Shown: in pieces, positions 35,863 to 44,482 of the stretch
Layout: the number at the start of each line of letters is the position of its first letter
Position numbering within the stretch: the stretch's first letter is position 1
Assembly: GCF_900129575.1 (NCBI RefSeq)
Contig: NZ_FQWE01000011.1
Span: forward strand, 1 to 64,000
Length of the DNA stretch: 64,000 nucleotides
Reading direction: 5' to 3'
Origin: Flavobacterium segetis
GTDB taxonomy: Bacteria > Bacteroidota > Bacteroidia > Flavobacteriales > Flavobacteriaceae
Notes under the pieces: generated by a model
The model's input: only the letters and a program-made list of their open reading frames with translations
The model's database searches: none
Told to the model about the DNA's origin: nothing
Made by a program: the position numbers and the translations under genes

Positions 35863-36360
35863 TTATTCTAAATAACGTCTTAGTTTCCATGCCATTGTTT
35901 CGTGCTCTAACATTAGACCAGTTAGAAAATCAGCAGTCCCAGCATCTTTATTCTCATCTTCACTGATGTCAACATCTTTACGCAATTGAATTATCAATGT
36001 TTCATGGTCAGCAATCAATTCTGAAAGCATATCTTTTTGTTCTGGATATTCATTTGGCGATTCCTTTATAACAGTTAAATCAGCAAATTCTTTTAGGGTT
36101 CCAATTGTTTTTCCTCCAAGTTTTCCAATACGTTCAGCAGTCTCATCGATTGCCATTTCAAGCTTTTTGTACTGACCTTCAAATAAAAGATGTAACTCCA
36201 TAAAACTGGGTCCAGAAACATTCCAATGAAATTTTCGTAACTTAACGTAAAAAGTCATTTGGTTAGCTAGTGTTGAACTTAATATTGATATGTTATTTTT
36301 TAAATGTGCCTCTGTAATTCCGATTTTAACTTTCATGTCGTGTGATTTTAAAATATTCAT
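35863..36360 (-). CDS. dps: DNA-protection / ferritin-like protein
   Basis: 165 residues, or 157 if the second ATG at 36336 is used. Four-helix Dps fold with the inter-subunit ferroxidase site: KFHWNVSGPSFMELHLLFEG (His, His/Asp-type ligands) and KLEMAIDETAERIGKLGG (Asp, Glu). Ends with LMLEHETMAWKLRRYL. Forms dodecamers that oxidise and store iron with peroxide and protect DNA. Upstream DNA on the minus strand shows TTTG, 17 bp, TAGTTTTT, close to the Bacteroidota promoter consensus. Fits with the stress-like genes that follow. Confidence 0.93.
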   Translation of the reverse strand: MNILKSHDMKVKIGITEAHLKNNISILSSTLANQMTFYVKLRKFHWNVSGPSFMELHLLFEGQYKKLEMAIDETAERIGKLGGKTIGTLKEFADLTVIKESPNEYPEQKDMLSELIADHETLIIQLRKDVDISEDENKDAGTADFLTGLMLEHETMAWKLRRYLE

Positions 36361-36567
36361 TTTAATTAAAGTGCATTTTACATTTTAATTTAAAAACTAA
36401 TGTAGTTTCCTTGTTACAAAGGTCATTTTATTGGGAGTAAGAAGCATTATATGATTATATAAATAAGTTATAATATTCACAGATATGTTATTTTTTTAAT
36501 TGCAATAAGTAATTTAATTAAAATTTAGAGTATTATGGATAAAGTATTTGTTACTATGATATAAAAA

Positions 36568-36595
36568 AGCCTTTAAAAATTGCTTTTTAAAGGCT
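36568..36595 (-). terminator. Terminator after the ene-reductase gene
   Basis: AGCCTTTAAAAA / TTTTTAAAGGCT stem, followed on the minus strand by a T run. Confidence 0.8.
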
Positions 36596-36635
36596 GTATA
36601 TTCTATGACGTAAAGAGAATGCTATCATTTAAATA

Positions 36636-37724
36636 TTAACTATCATAAGTTGGATAATCCGTATAACCTTTTGCACCAGCAGTATAAAAAGTACTATCAT
36701 CAAGATTATCTGCCATTGGATAATTATTTTTAAAACGATCAATTAAGTCAGGATTATTAATATATGGACGGCCAAAAGCAATGAGATCAGTAATTCCATT
36801 TTCTAAGTCTTCTTTCGCAGTTGCTTCATCATAACCACCGCACAAGATTAATGTATTTTTAAAATTATTTCGGATTACTTTCTTTATTTGAGATGGAACT
36901 TCGGGAGCACCCATTGCTGAATGATCTACTAAGTGAATGTAAGCAATATCAAGTTTGTTTAGTTCTGTAGATAAATAATCATAGGTTTCTTGAATTTCAG
37001 GATAGTGTGGCATATCACTAGCAACACCGTACGGAGAAAGACGAATACCGGTTTTATGCTTTCCTATGGCATGTGCAACAGCTTCAACCGTTTCTAATAC
37101 AAACTTACATCGGTTTTTAATATTTCCTCCATAATCGTCAGTTCTAATGTTGCTGATGGGAGATAAAAACTGTTCAAGTAAATATCCATTAGCTCCATGT
37201 ACTTCAACACCGTCAAAATTAGCAAATATCGCATTTTTTGCTGCCGAAATAAATTCTGTTTTTGCATGAATGATATCTTGCAAACTCATTTCTGATGGAA
37301 CAACAAAATCTTGTAATCCTTCTTCATCTGTGAACATTTGTCCCGCAGCTTTCACTTGTGATGGAGCGAAAATGGTGGTGTCTTTCGGCATATTTAAAGG
37401 ATGGCTTATACGACCGCAATGCATTAGCTGAATAAATATTTTACCATTGTTTTCGTGAACAGCATGCGTTGTTTTTTTCCATCCATCAACTTGCTCCGCA
37501 TTAAAAATTCCGGGAATTCTTGCATATCCTAATCCATTAGGTGATGGTGATGTTCCTTCTGTTATTATTAACCCTGCTGTTGAACGTTGTTCATAATATT
37601 CAGCCATTAGTTCATTTGGTATATTATCAATGGCACGTGACCGAGTCATAGGCGCCATGACAATACTATTTTTTAATTCGATGTCACCAACTTTTCTTGG
37701 TGTAAACAGTTCGTTTATATTCAT
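36636..37724 (-). CDS. Alkene reductase, old yellow enzyme family
   Basis: 362 residues, FMN-dependent TIM barrel that reduces activated C=C bonds with NAD(P)H (NemA-like). Marks: IELKNSIVMAPMTRSRAID, IFIQLMHCGRISHPLN, the substrate-binding VEVHGANGYLLEQF (His, Asn, Tyr), SNIRTDDYGGNIKNRCKF, TGIRLSPYG and LIAFGRPYINNPDL. Length fits bacterial OYEs. It is followed at 37877 by an aldehyde dehydrogenase on the same strand but separated by a terminator, so not necessarily co-transcribed. Likely detoxification of electrophiles. Confidence 0.92.
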   Translation of the reverse strand: MNINELFTPRKVGDIELKNSIVMAPMTRSRAIDNIPNELMAEYYEQRSTAGLIITEGTSPSPNGLGYARIPGIFNAEQVDGWKKTTHAVHENNGKIFIQLMHCGRISHPLNMPKDTTIFAPSQVKAAGQMFTDEEGLQDFVVPSEMSLQDIIHAKTEFISAAKNAIFANFDGVEVHGANGYLLEQFLSPISNIRTDDYGGNIKNRCKFVLETVEAVAHAIGKHKTGIRLSPYGVASDMPHYPEIQETYDYLSTELNKLDIAYIHLVDHSAMGAPEVPSQIKKVIRNNFKNTLILCGGYDEATAKEDLENGITDLIAFGRPYINNPDLIDRFKNNYPMADNLDDSTFYTAGAKGYTDYPTYDS

Positions 37725-37834
37725 ATTTTTAAATTTAATTTTTGATCCTGTTGCAGGGTTTTTGTAATTAGATTTTATCGAGGAAAAAACGTGAAATAAT
37801 TATTGATTTTAATTACCCTAATTCTCTAAAATAA

Positions 37835-37865
37835 AAAGTGGTAGCTCACTTCGAGCTACCACTTT
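37835..37865 (-). terminator. Terminator after the aldehyde dehydrogenase gene
   Basis: AAAGTGGTAGCT / AGCTACCACTTT perfect 12-bp stem, 12 bp beyond the stop. Confidence 0.88.
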
Positions 37866-37876
37866 AATTATAAGTT

Positions 37877-39259
37877 TTAAAGTGGATCAGAAAGACCGCT
37901 GATTCGAATTAATTTTTTATTTACGAATTCTTGAATTCCTAATTCTGAAAGCTCTCTTCCGTAACCAGAATTTTTTGTTCCACCAAATGGTAAATCAGCT
38001 TGTGTCCAAGTTGGATGATTTATAAACACCATTCCAGCATCGATTTGGCTTGCAACATTTTCTCCTCGTTTAGTATCTTGTGTAAAAATTGAACAACCTA
38101 ATCCGTAATCAGAATCATTTGCTAGAGCAATTGCGGCAGCCTCATCTTTTACTCTATAAAAAGAAGCCACAGGTCCAAAAATTTCTTCATGATAAGCTGG
38201 TATTCCTGGTTTTAAATCAGTTAGTATTGTTGGTTCAACAAAAGCTCCGGCTCTATCAACTCGGTTTCCTCCTATTAAAATAGTAGCTCCAGCATCAGTT
38301 GATCTTTTTATTTGATCAATGATGTGTACTGCTGCCTCCTCACTACTCATAGGACCTAATTCTGTTTTCGGATCCATAGGATCACCCACAACCAAATTAG
38401 CCAACTGATTTTTAAATTTTTCTAAAAATTCGTCAGCAATAGCTTCAACTGCAATGAATCTTTTGGAGGCGACGCAGCACTCCCCATTATTGTTTATTCT
38501 ACCTACAACTGCCCATTCTACAGCTTTATCAATATCTGCGTCTTCTAGGATTATAAAAGCATCATTACCACCTAATTCTAAAACTGATTTTTTTAGGTTT
38601 TTCCCAGCTTCCGTTGCCAGTGACGCTCCAGCAGCTTCGCTTCCTGTTAGCGCAACGCCTTTAATTCTTTTATCAGAGACTAATTCAGAAGCTCTCTCGC
38701 CTGAAAGAAATAAATTAGTATAAAGACCTTTTGGTGCTCCTGCCTCATTAAAAAGATCTTCGATTGCAATAGCACATTGTGGCACCATTGAAGCATGCTT
38801 CACAAGCACTGTATTACCTACCATCACATTTGGAGCCGAAAATCTAGCTACTTGATAAAAAGGGAAATTCCATGGCTCAACACCAAATATCACTCCAATC
38901 GGACTGCTTTGAACATAAGCACTACCATATTCAGGATCTAAATGTTTATCAGCTAAAAAATGCTCTGCGTTTGTTGCATAGTAATCAAATATTGATGCAC
39001 TAAGCATTATTTCGCCTTCGGCCTGAGCGATTAATTTACCCATTTCCAATGTTATCGTTTTAGCTAAATCATCTTTTCTTTCCCGCATTAATGATGCTAC
39101 TTTATGCAAAATTTTAGCACGATGGGTATAACTTGTATTTTTCCAACTGGAATATGTCTCGGCTGATTGGGATATTAACATATCTACTGTTTCATCAGTC
39201 ATTTCATCAAATGTGCGTACTACTTTATTTGTAAAAGGGTTAACGGTTTGAACTGCCAT
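37877..39259 (-). CDS. NAD(P)-dependent aldehyde dehydrogenase, succinate-semialdehyde type
   Basis: 460 residues. ALDH fold: SPIGVIFGVEPWNFPFYQVA, NAD-binding VALTGSEAAGASLA, catalytic Glu in VLELGGNDAFIILEDAD, catalytic Cys in NNGECCVASKRFIAVE, and EEIFGPVASFYRVKDE. The GECC motif and 460-residue length match the GabD-like/YneI subgroup that oxidises succinate semialdehyde. True substrate uncertain. The 525-bp spacer upstream (39260-39784) holds no gene; it has two similar TTTGnnACATTC boxes 60 bp apart (39454 and 39514). Confidence 0.9.
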   Translation of the reverse strand: MAVQTVNPFTNKVVRTFDEMTDETVDMLISQSAETYSSWKNTSYTHRAKILHKVASLMRERKDDLAKTITLEMGKLIAQAEGEIMLSASIFDYYATNAEHFLADKHLDPEYGSAYVQSSPIGVIFGVEPWNFPFYQVARFSAPNVMVGNTVLVKHASMVPQCAIAIEDLFNEAGAPKGLYTNLFLSGERASELVSDKRIKGVALTGSEAAGASLATEAGKNLKKSVLELGGNDAFIILEDADIDKAVEWAVVGRINNNGECCVASKRFIAVEAIADEFLEKFKNQLANLVVGDPMDPKTELGPMSSEEAAVHIIDQIKRSTDAGATILIGGNRVDRAGAFVEPTILTDLKPGIPAYHEEIFGPVASFYRVKDEAAAIALANDSDYGLGCSIFTQDTKRGENVASQIDAGMVFINHPTWTQADLPFGGTKNSGYGRELSELGIQEFVNKKLIRISGLSDPL

Positions 39260-39784
39260 TTTTTTATATTTAAAAGATTAAAAAAATTACACGCTATGTG
39301 ATAATTCATAACAACCTTCTCAATTTGAGAAACTATAAAATCAAATTGTTTAGAAGAAATAGTTTTAGAGAAGAAAATCGCAATGTAGGTTTAATTACGA
39401 AATGTAAAGGTCTTTATTTAATACTTAAGAATGTTATAGAATATTAATTACAATTTGTAACATTCACATATCATGATAAAAATGTAAAAAAATAATTATC
39501 AATTTCGACACAGTTTGCTACATTCTCTAATTAAATATGGCATTATTCGATCAGCATATCTTCTGAGTTGTAATAGAATCTAAAGCAAAATAAGATCCAA
39601 ACTTTTTCAATTTTTATTCTTTATTGTTTTATTTTAAATAATAAGAAGAGTAATTTAAATTGTTTACACAAATTTTCAGCATCAATCAGTAGTTTACATT
39701 TTTAAGTAAAAAATTAGAAAAGAGTGATGGCGTTTTCAAATAGATTAAATGTTTAAATTATGAAATAAGTTCTCTAATTTTGCT

Positions 39785-40105
39785 TCAAAGTTGATGAATA
39801 TCGATCGGCTTGGTGACATAACCATTCATTCCCATACTTTTACATTTTCCTAAATCGACAGATGTAACATCGGCGGTTAGAGCAATTATAGGTGCACTAA
39901 TTTGCATTGTTTTACGAATGTATGTTGTAGTGTCAATTCCATTCATAATTGGCATTTGCAAATCCATTAAAATTATGTCATAGGATTTTTGTGCAGGCAT
40001 TACAATAACAATTTTGCCGTTTGTTGCAACATCACGCTCGAATCCGAAATCGTTTAAAATCTTTTTCATCAATAATTGATTTAGAGCATTGTTGTTAACT
40101 TACTT
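39785..40105 (-). pseudogene. Remnant of a response-regulator receiver domain (hybrid kinase tail)
   Basis: The minus-strand frame reads NNALNQLLMKKILNDFGFE then VATNGK, SYDIILMDLQMPIMNGID with the phospho-acceptor Asp, TADVTSV and GYVTKPIDIHQL. The first beta strand with its acidic pair (usually VEDNPxNQ) is absent: a stop codon comes just before the VNN residues. An ATG at 40072 could still be used, but the domain would lack its metal-binding Asp pair. This is most likely the broken 3' end of a hybrid histidine kinase gene. Confidence 0.7.
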
Positions 40106-40120
40106 TTTACATGTAAACTT

Positions 40121-40600
40121 TTAATTAAGTGGAAATGTATCTTTCCAGTCCATTGATTTGATGGAAGAAACTTTATTATCACTATTCATAATAACTCGAA
40201 GCTCTTTATTTGCAACTTTCTTAGAGTATGAGGCTTTATATCTAAAAGTAATTGATTGATCAATATTATTTTTATAAGCTTCAATTAGTTCCAAGTCTAT
40301 AAAACTACCATAATATTGTCGGAAACGAGTACACGTTTTAGACAATGTTTCTTCGGTAGTGTTATTTATAACTGATTCCGTGGCCTCAGTTGTGTCAAAA
40401 GGCTTAAATTTAGAAGTATTACATGTCATTAATACTCTTTTACCTAATTCATAAGCTTTTGCTTTTTGTATATCACTAACTTGATTTGTTGCTATTTTTT
40501 CCACTTTTGCGACTGGAGATTCAGTAGAATTGATAATACTATTTTTGGTGTTACAACCAATAAATAGAAGGATTGTCAAAACAATAATTGCCTTTTTCAT
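40121..40600 (-). CDS. Putative lipoprotein of unknown function
   Basis: 159 residues. Lipobox IVLTILLFIGCNTKN. The mature part has one likely disulfide pair (VLMTCNTSKF and LSKTCTRFRQ) and a C-terminal beta-rich segment (ITFRYKASYSKKVANKELRV). It resembles small DUF-type periplasmic proteins, but no family is assigned. It begins 3 bp after the stop of the M23 peptidase gene, so the two form an operon and may act together at the cell wall. Confidence 0.65.
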   Translation of the reverse strand: MKKAIIVLTILLFIGCNTKNSIINSTESPVAKVEKIATNQVSDIQKAKAYELGKRVLMTCNTSKFKPFDTTEATESVINNTTEETLSKTCTRFRQYYGSFIDLELIEAYKNNIDQSITFRYKASYSKKVANKELRVIMNSDNKVSSIKSMDWKDTFPLN

Positions 40601-40603
40601 AAT

Positions 40604-41281
40604 CTATTTTATTTTAAGTAACATATTAGGATCAGGACAATTTTGTAAATAAAACTCTTGATCTTTTTTACTGCAAACACCAGGATAATCACCAAAAATG
40701 GTTGGCATTTCACTTATTATTTGAAAATGTAGATGCGGAGCATAATCCCCATTCACTTTAGCATCACCAAGTGTGGCAATTTGCTCTCCTTTTTTAACTT
40801 TCTTTCCCACAGCTATTGATGATATACTTTCTAAAGAAAGATGTCCGTATAAAGTATAAAAAATCTGATCTTTGATTTGATGCTGTAAAATAATTGTTGG
40901 TCCATAATCACCTACGCCAAAATTATTATTGTAGCTATGAATAAAACCATCAATTGCAGCTAAAACTGAAGTTCCTGCTTTAATCCATAAATCTAAACCA
41001 ATATGAATATTGCGTTCATCTGTACTGTAATCGTTAAAAATAGTGCTTCTTTTATATAAATTTCTTATTTCATAATAACCACCAAAAGCAACTTTCGCAT
41101 TATTTTGTTGCAAATAATCTTCAATGAAATTTTCGAAGTCGGTTGCATTATCAATTTTAAGATCTCTTAAACTCTCATTTTTGTTCGATAAATCTAAATG
41201 AACGTATTGTTTATAATCTATCGATGCATCTATCACTTTGACATCTTCAATTTCATGTAAAATTGTTTCTAATAGTTTCAT
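40604..41281 (-). CDS. M23 family (LytM-like) peptidoglycan endopeptidase
   Basis: 225 residues. Zinc site of M23: NIHIGLDLWIKAGTSVLAA (HxxxD), TLYGHLSLESI and the last ligands in APHLHFQIISE (HxH). All catalytic residues appear present. No obvious signal peptide at the N-terminus (LLETILHEIEDVKVIDASID), which is unusual for a cell-wall enzyme: it may be cytosolic, use another route, or belong to the YebA-like cytosolic group. Operon with the lipoprotein gene downstream. Confidence 0.88.
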   Translation of the reverse strand: MKLLETILHEIEDVKVIDASIDYKQYVHLDLSNKNESLRDLKIDNATDFENFIEDYLQQNNAKVAFGGYYEIRNLYKRSTIFNDYSTDERNIHIGLDLWIKAGTSVLAAIDGFIHSYNNNFGVGDYGPTIILQHQIKDQIFYTLYGHLSLESISSIAVGKKVKKGEQIATLGDAKVNGDYAPHLHFQIISEMPTIFGDYPGVCSKKDQEFYLQNCPDPNMLLKIK

Positions 41282-41320
41282 TTTAATACTTTTTTTAAAA
41301 CACTAAATTTAAAGAAAAAA

Positions 41321-41347
41321 TGCCAGCATAAAAATTTTAAGCTGGCA
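41321..41347. terminator. Intrinsic terminator
   Basis: TGCCAGC / GCTGGCA stem with an A/T-rich loop, 45 bp beyond the stop of the monooxygenase gene on the minus strand. Confidence 0.6.
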
Positions 41348-41391
41348 CAATTGTATTTTTTAAATAATATTATTTAGTTAAATGTAATATT

Positions 41392-41685
41392 TTATTTAAC
41401 TGCCAGTAGTTCCACGAATTCAATTACTGGATCTTTTGATAAAAGTTCGCCTGCATTTGCCATTAGTGCCTCTGCAATTTTTCCTGCAAGATGAGCTTTT
41501 CGTCCCTCTTCTGTTTCAAAAGTATCAAAAATACCAAAAGTTGAGGTTCCTATTTGCCAACCGTACCAGTTTACAGTATCGGGCTCATCTAATACAAGTG
41601 GTAAAGCACTTTTTAGGAATGCTGCAACATCGTTTTCCTTTCCAGGCTTAGCTTCTAATCGAGCTAATAAAGCATATTTTTCCAT
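41392..41685 (-). CDS. Antibiotic-biosynthesis-monooxygenase (ABM) domain protein, YgiN-like
   Basis: 97 residues: YALLARLEAKPGKENDVAAF, VNWYGWQIGTSTFGIFDTFE, EEGRKAHLAGKIAEALM. A dimeric ferredoxin-like fold of the putative quinol monooxygenase group. Bacterial members act on quinols or other aromatics; here the substrate is unknown. Single gene. Confidence 0.85.
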   Translation of the reverse strand: MEKYALLARLEAKPGKENDVAAFLKSALPLVLDEPDTVNWYGWQIGTSTFGIFDTFETEEGRKAHLAGKIAEALMANAGELLSKDPVIEFVELLAVK

Positions 41686-41848
41686 GATTTTAATTTTATA
41701 TATATCGAAATTACGAAATTTTGGTTTTCTATTTTATTCTTTAACTTTTGTTGAGCAATATAATTGTAGTTTGAAAGTTAATCGATATTTAAAGATCAAT
41801 TTCTAAGTTAAAATTTCAATTAATTACTATTATTTGTATTGATAAAAA

Positions 41849-41875
41849 AAATCCTAATCTTTAGAATTAGGATTT
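41849..41875 (-). terminator. Terminator after the E1 dehydrogenase gene
   Basis: AAATCCTAAT / ATTAGGATTT stem with T-rich minus-strand tail, 14 bp beyond the stop. Confidence 0.85.
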
Positions 41876-41888
41876 ACAATTTAGTTTT

Positions 41889-44297
41889 TTAATATAAACT
41901 TGGATATTTCAAAGGATTAACCTCATTCATCATAGCATATATTTTTTCATAAATATCTTCTGCTGATGGTTTTGAAAAGTAATCACCATCAGTGCCATAA
42001 GCTGGCCTATGCTCTTTAGCAGTTAAAGTTTGAGGTTTACTATCTAAATAATTATATGCATCTTGCTGTTCAATAATTTGCTGTAATATAAATGCTGAAG
42101 CTCCTCCAGGAACATCTTCGTCAATTACTAAAAGTCTATTGGTTTTAGCGATACTTTTTACAATATCTTGGTTCTTATCAAATGGGAGTAAGGATTGTAA
42201 ATCAATTATTTCACAATCAATACCAATTTCCATTAATTCATTAGCTGCTTGTTGCACCAACCGTAAAGTCGAGCCATAAGAAACTAAAGTAATATCAGAA
42301 CCTTCTTTAATAGTTTCTACAACACCAATAGGTGTTTTAAATTCTCCATAGTTTAATGGCATTTTTTCCTTCAATCTATAACCGTTTAAACACTCTATCA
42401 CTAAAGCTGGCTCGTCACATTCAAGTAAACTGTTATAAAATCCAGCGGCTTGTGTCATATTTCTTGGAACTAAAACGTGAATTCCTCTTATTGCATTAAT
42501 AATCATTCCCATAGGAGATCCTGAGTGCCAAATTCCTTCTAGCCTATGACCACGTGTACGAATAATTAGTGGCGCTTTTTGTTTACCAAGTGTTCTGTAT
42601 TGTAATGTCGCTAAATCATCACTCATGATTTGGATTGCATACAATAAATAATCTAAATATTGAATTTCAGCGATAGGGCGCAAGCCTCTCATTGCCATTC
42701 CTATTCCTTGACCTAAAATGGTAGCTTCACGTATTCCAACATCGGCGATTCGAAGTTCGCCATATTTTTCTTGCATTCCTTCTAAACCTTGATTCACATC
42801 GCCAATAGCTCCTGCATCTTCACCAAAAATTAAAGTTTCAGGATATTTAGTAAAAATAGCATCAAAATTGTCACGTAAAATCATTCTTCCATCTGTATCT
42901 TCTTTAGCATCATCAGCATATTGAGGTAGAACTTTTTCAACTGAAAAAACATTTAAATCGGTTTCAGAGAATAAATTACTACTGAAATTCTTTTGCGTTT
43001 TGTGAGTATAGTTGCTGATCCACTGCGATAGTTCAGCTTTACTTGCTTCCTTATTGATTAGTCGCAGAACTTTACGAGCTGTGATCAATATTTCTTTTTT
43101 AATAGGCGCTTTTATTGCCGTTAAATCTGCGTTAAATTTTAGTATTTTATCTTTATTATCACTACTGTTAGCAATTTTTTGTAAAACGATAATAAGCTCT
43201 TTTTGTTCAACAATTATGGGTTCTAAGAACGCATTCCACGCAGCCTTTTTACCTTCTAAAACGTCTTTTTTTGCTTGTGAGTCAATGGCTTCTAATTCTT
43301 CTGGTGAAGCAATATTTATTGCAATCATCCACAATCGCATTTGGCGTACACAATCAAATTCTTTCTCCCATGCTAATCTGTTTCCATCTTTGTAACGCTC
43401 GTGTGAGCCTGAACTAGAATGACCCTGAGGTTGTGTTAATTCGTCAACATGTATTAGAACTGGAATATGATTTTCTCTAGCAATCAAAGCAGCTTTTTCG
43501 TAAGTAGCAACTAATTCTGCGTAATCCCAACCTTTTACATTTAAAATCTCAAAGCCATTAGTATTCTTTTCTTTCTGATATCCTTTTAAAATTTCAGATA
43601 TATTTTCTTTGGTTGTTTGGTGTCTTGCATGTACTGAAATTCCGTACTCATCATCCCAAACGCTCATTACCATTGGTACTTGTAAAACACCAGCTGCGTT
43701 TATAGTTTCAAAAAATAAGCCTTCTGATGTACTCGCATTTCCTATTGTTCCCCATGCAATTTCATTTCCTTGATTAGAAAAATTACTTGCGTTAGGTATT
43801 CCATCAAGTTGTCTATAAATTTTTGATGCTTGTGCCAGACCTAATAATCGTGGCATTTGTCCTGCAGTAGGAGAAATATCAGCACTTGAATTTTTTTGTT
43901 GTGTTAGATTTTTCCAAGAACCATCTTCATTTAAGCTATGAGTTGCAAAATGGCCGCCCATTTGTCTTCCTGCTGACATAGGTTCTTGAACGATATCAGT
44001 ATGACCGTATAAACCAGCAAAAAATTGCTGAATATTAAGTTCGCCTATAGCCATCATGAAAGTTTGATCACGGTAATAACCAGAACGGAAGTCACCATTT
44101 TGAAAAGCCTTTGCCATCGCTAACTGTGGTACTTCTTTTCCATCACCAAAAATTCCAAACTTTGCTTTACCGGTTAGAACCTCTTTACGTCCCAATAAAC
44201 TGCATTCTCGGCTTACTATCGCTGTGGTATAGTCCTTTAAAACTTCGACTTTGAAATCTTCAAATGTCAGTGCAGAATTCGTTTTTTCTTTAATCAT
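41889..44297 (-). CDS. Fused E1 alpha/beta subunit of branched-chain 2-oxo acid dehydrogenase
   Basis: 802 residues joining both E1 chains. Alpha part, about 1-400: REVLTGKAKFGIFGDGKE, GQMGG-type RQMGGHFATH and TPP region WGTIGNASTSEGLFFETINA...SVWDDEYG. Beta part, about 470-802: LIFGEDAGAIGDVNQGLEGM, ATILGQGIGMAMRGLRPIAE, the ring loop TRGHRLEGIWHSGSPMGM and LQSLLPFDKNQDI. It decarboxylates branched-chain 2-oxo acids (or pyruvate-like acids) and feeds a separate E2/E3, not encoded nearby. The alpha TPP motif departs from GDG...N (GNA...D), as I recall for this fused Bacteroidota group. Substrate class is an inference. Confidence 0.9.
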   Translation of the reverse strand: MIKEKTNSALTFEDFKVEVLKDYTTAIVSRECSLLGRKEVLTGKAKFGIFGDGKEVPQLAMAKAFQNGDFRSGYYRDQTFMMAIGELNIQQFFAGLYGHTDIVQEPMSAGRQMGGHFATHSLNEDGSWKNLTQQKNSSADISPTAGQMPRLLGLAQASKIYRQLDGIPNASNFSNQGNEIAWGTIGNASTSEGLFFETINAAGVLQVPMVMSVWDDEYGISVHARHQTTKENISEILKGYQKEKNTNGFEILNVKGWDYAELVATYEKAALIARENHIPVLIHVDELTQPQGHSSSGSHERYKDGNRLAWEKEFDCVRQMRLWMIAINIASPEELEAIDSQAKKDVLEGKKAAWNAFLEPIIVEQKELIIVLQKIANSSDNKDKILKFNADLTAIKAPIKKEILITARKVLRLINKEASKAELSQWISNYTHKTQKNFSSNLFSETDLNVFSVEKVLPQYADDAKEDTDGRMILRDNFDAIFTKYPETLIFGEDAGAIGDVNQGLEGMQEKYGELRIADVGIREATILGQGIGMAMRGLRPIAEIQYLDYLLYAIQIMSDDLATLQYRTLGKQKAPLIIRTRGHRLEGIWHSGSPMGMIINAIRGIHVLVPRNMTQAAGFYNSLLECDEPALVIECLNGYRLKEKMPLNYGEFKTPIGVVETIKEGSDITLVSYGSTLRLVQQAANELMEIGIDCEIIDLQSLLPFDKNQDIVKSIAKTNRLLVIDEDVPGGASAFILQQIIEQQDAYNYLDSKPQTLTAKEHRPAYGTDGDYFSKPSAEDIYEKIYAMMNEVNPLKYPSLY

Positions 44298-44482
44298 AAT
44301 TGAAAAGTGTAGCTTTAGATCACAAAATTAATCAAAAACTACTAATTTTCAAAGGTCATTTTAAAAATAGAATCTAATTTATATATTTTATTGTGAGTAA
44401 ATGAACTTTATTTTTTTACTTTATTTAATTTTATTATCGATTTGAAGAGAATAATGTAATGTTTAAGTAAATACGCAAGGGA

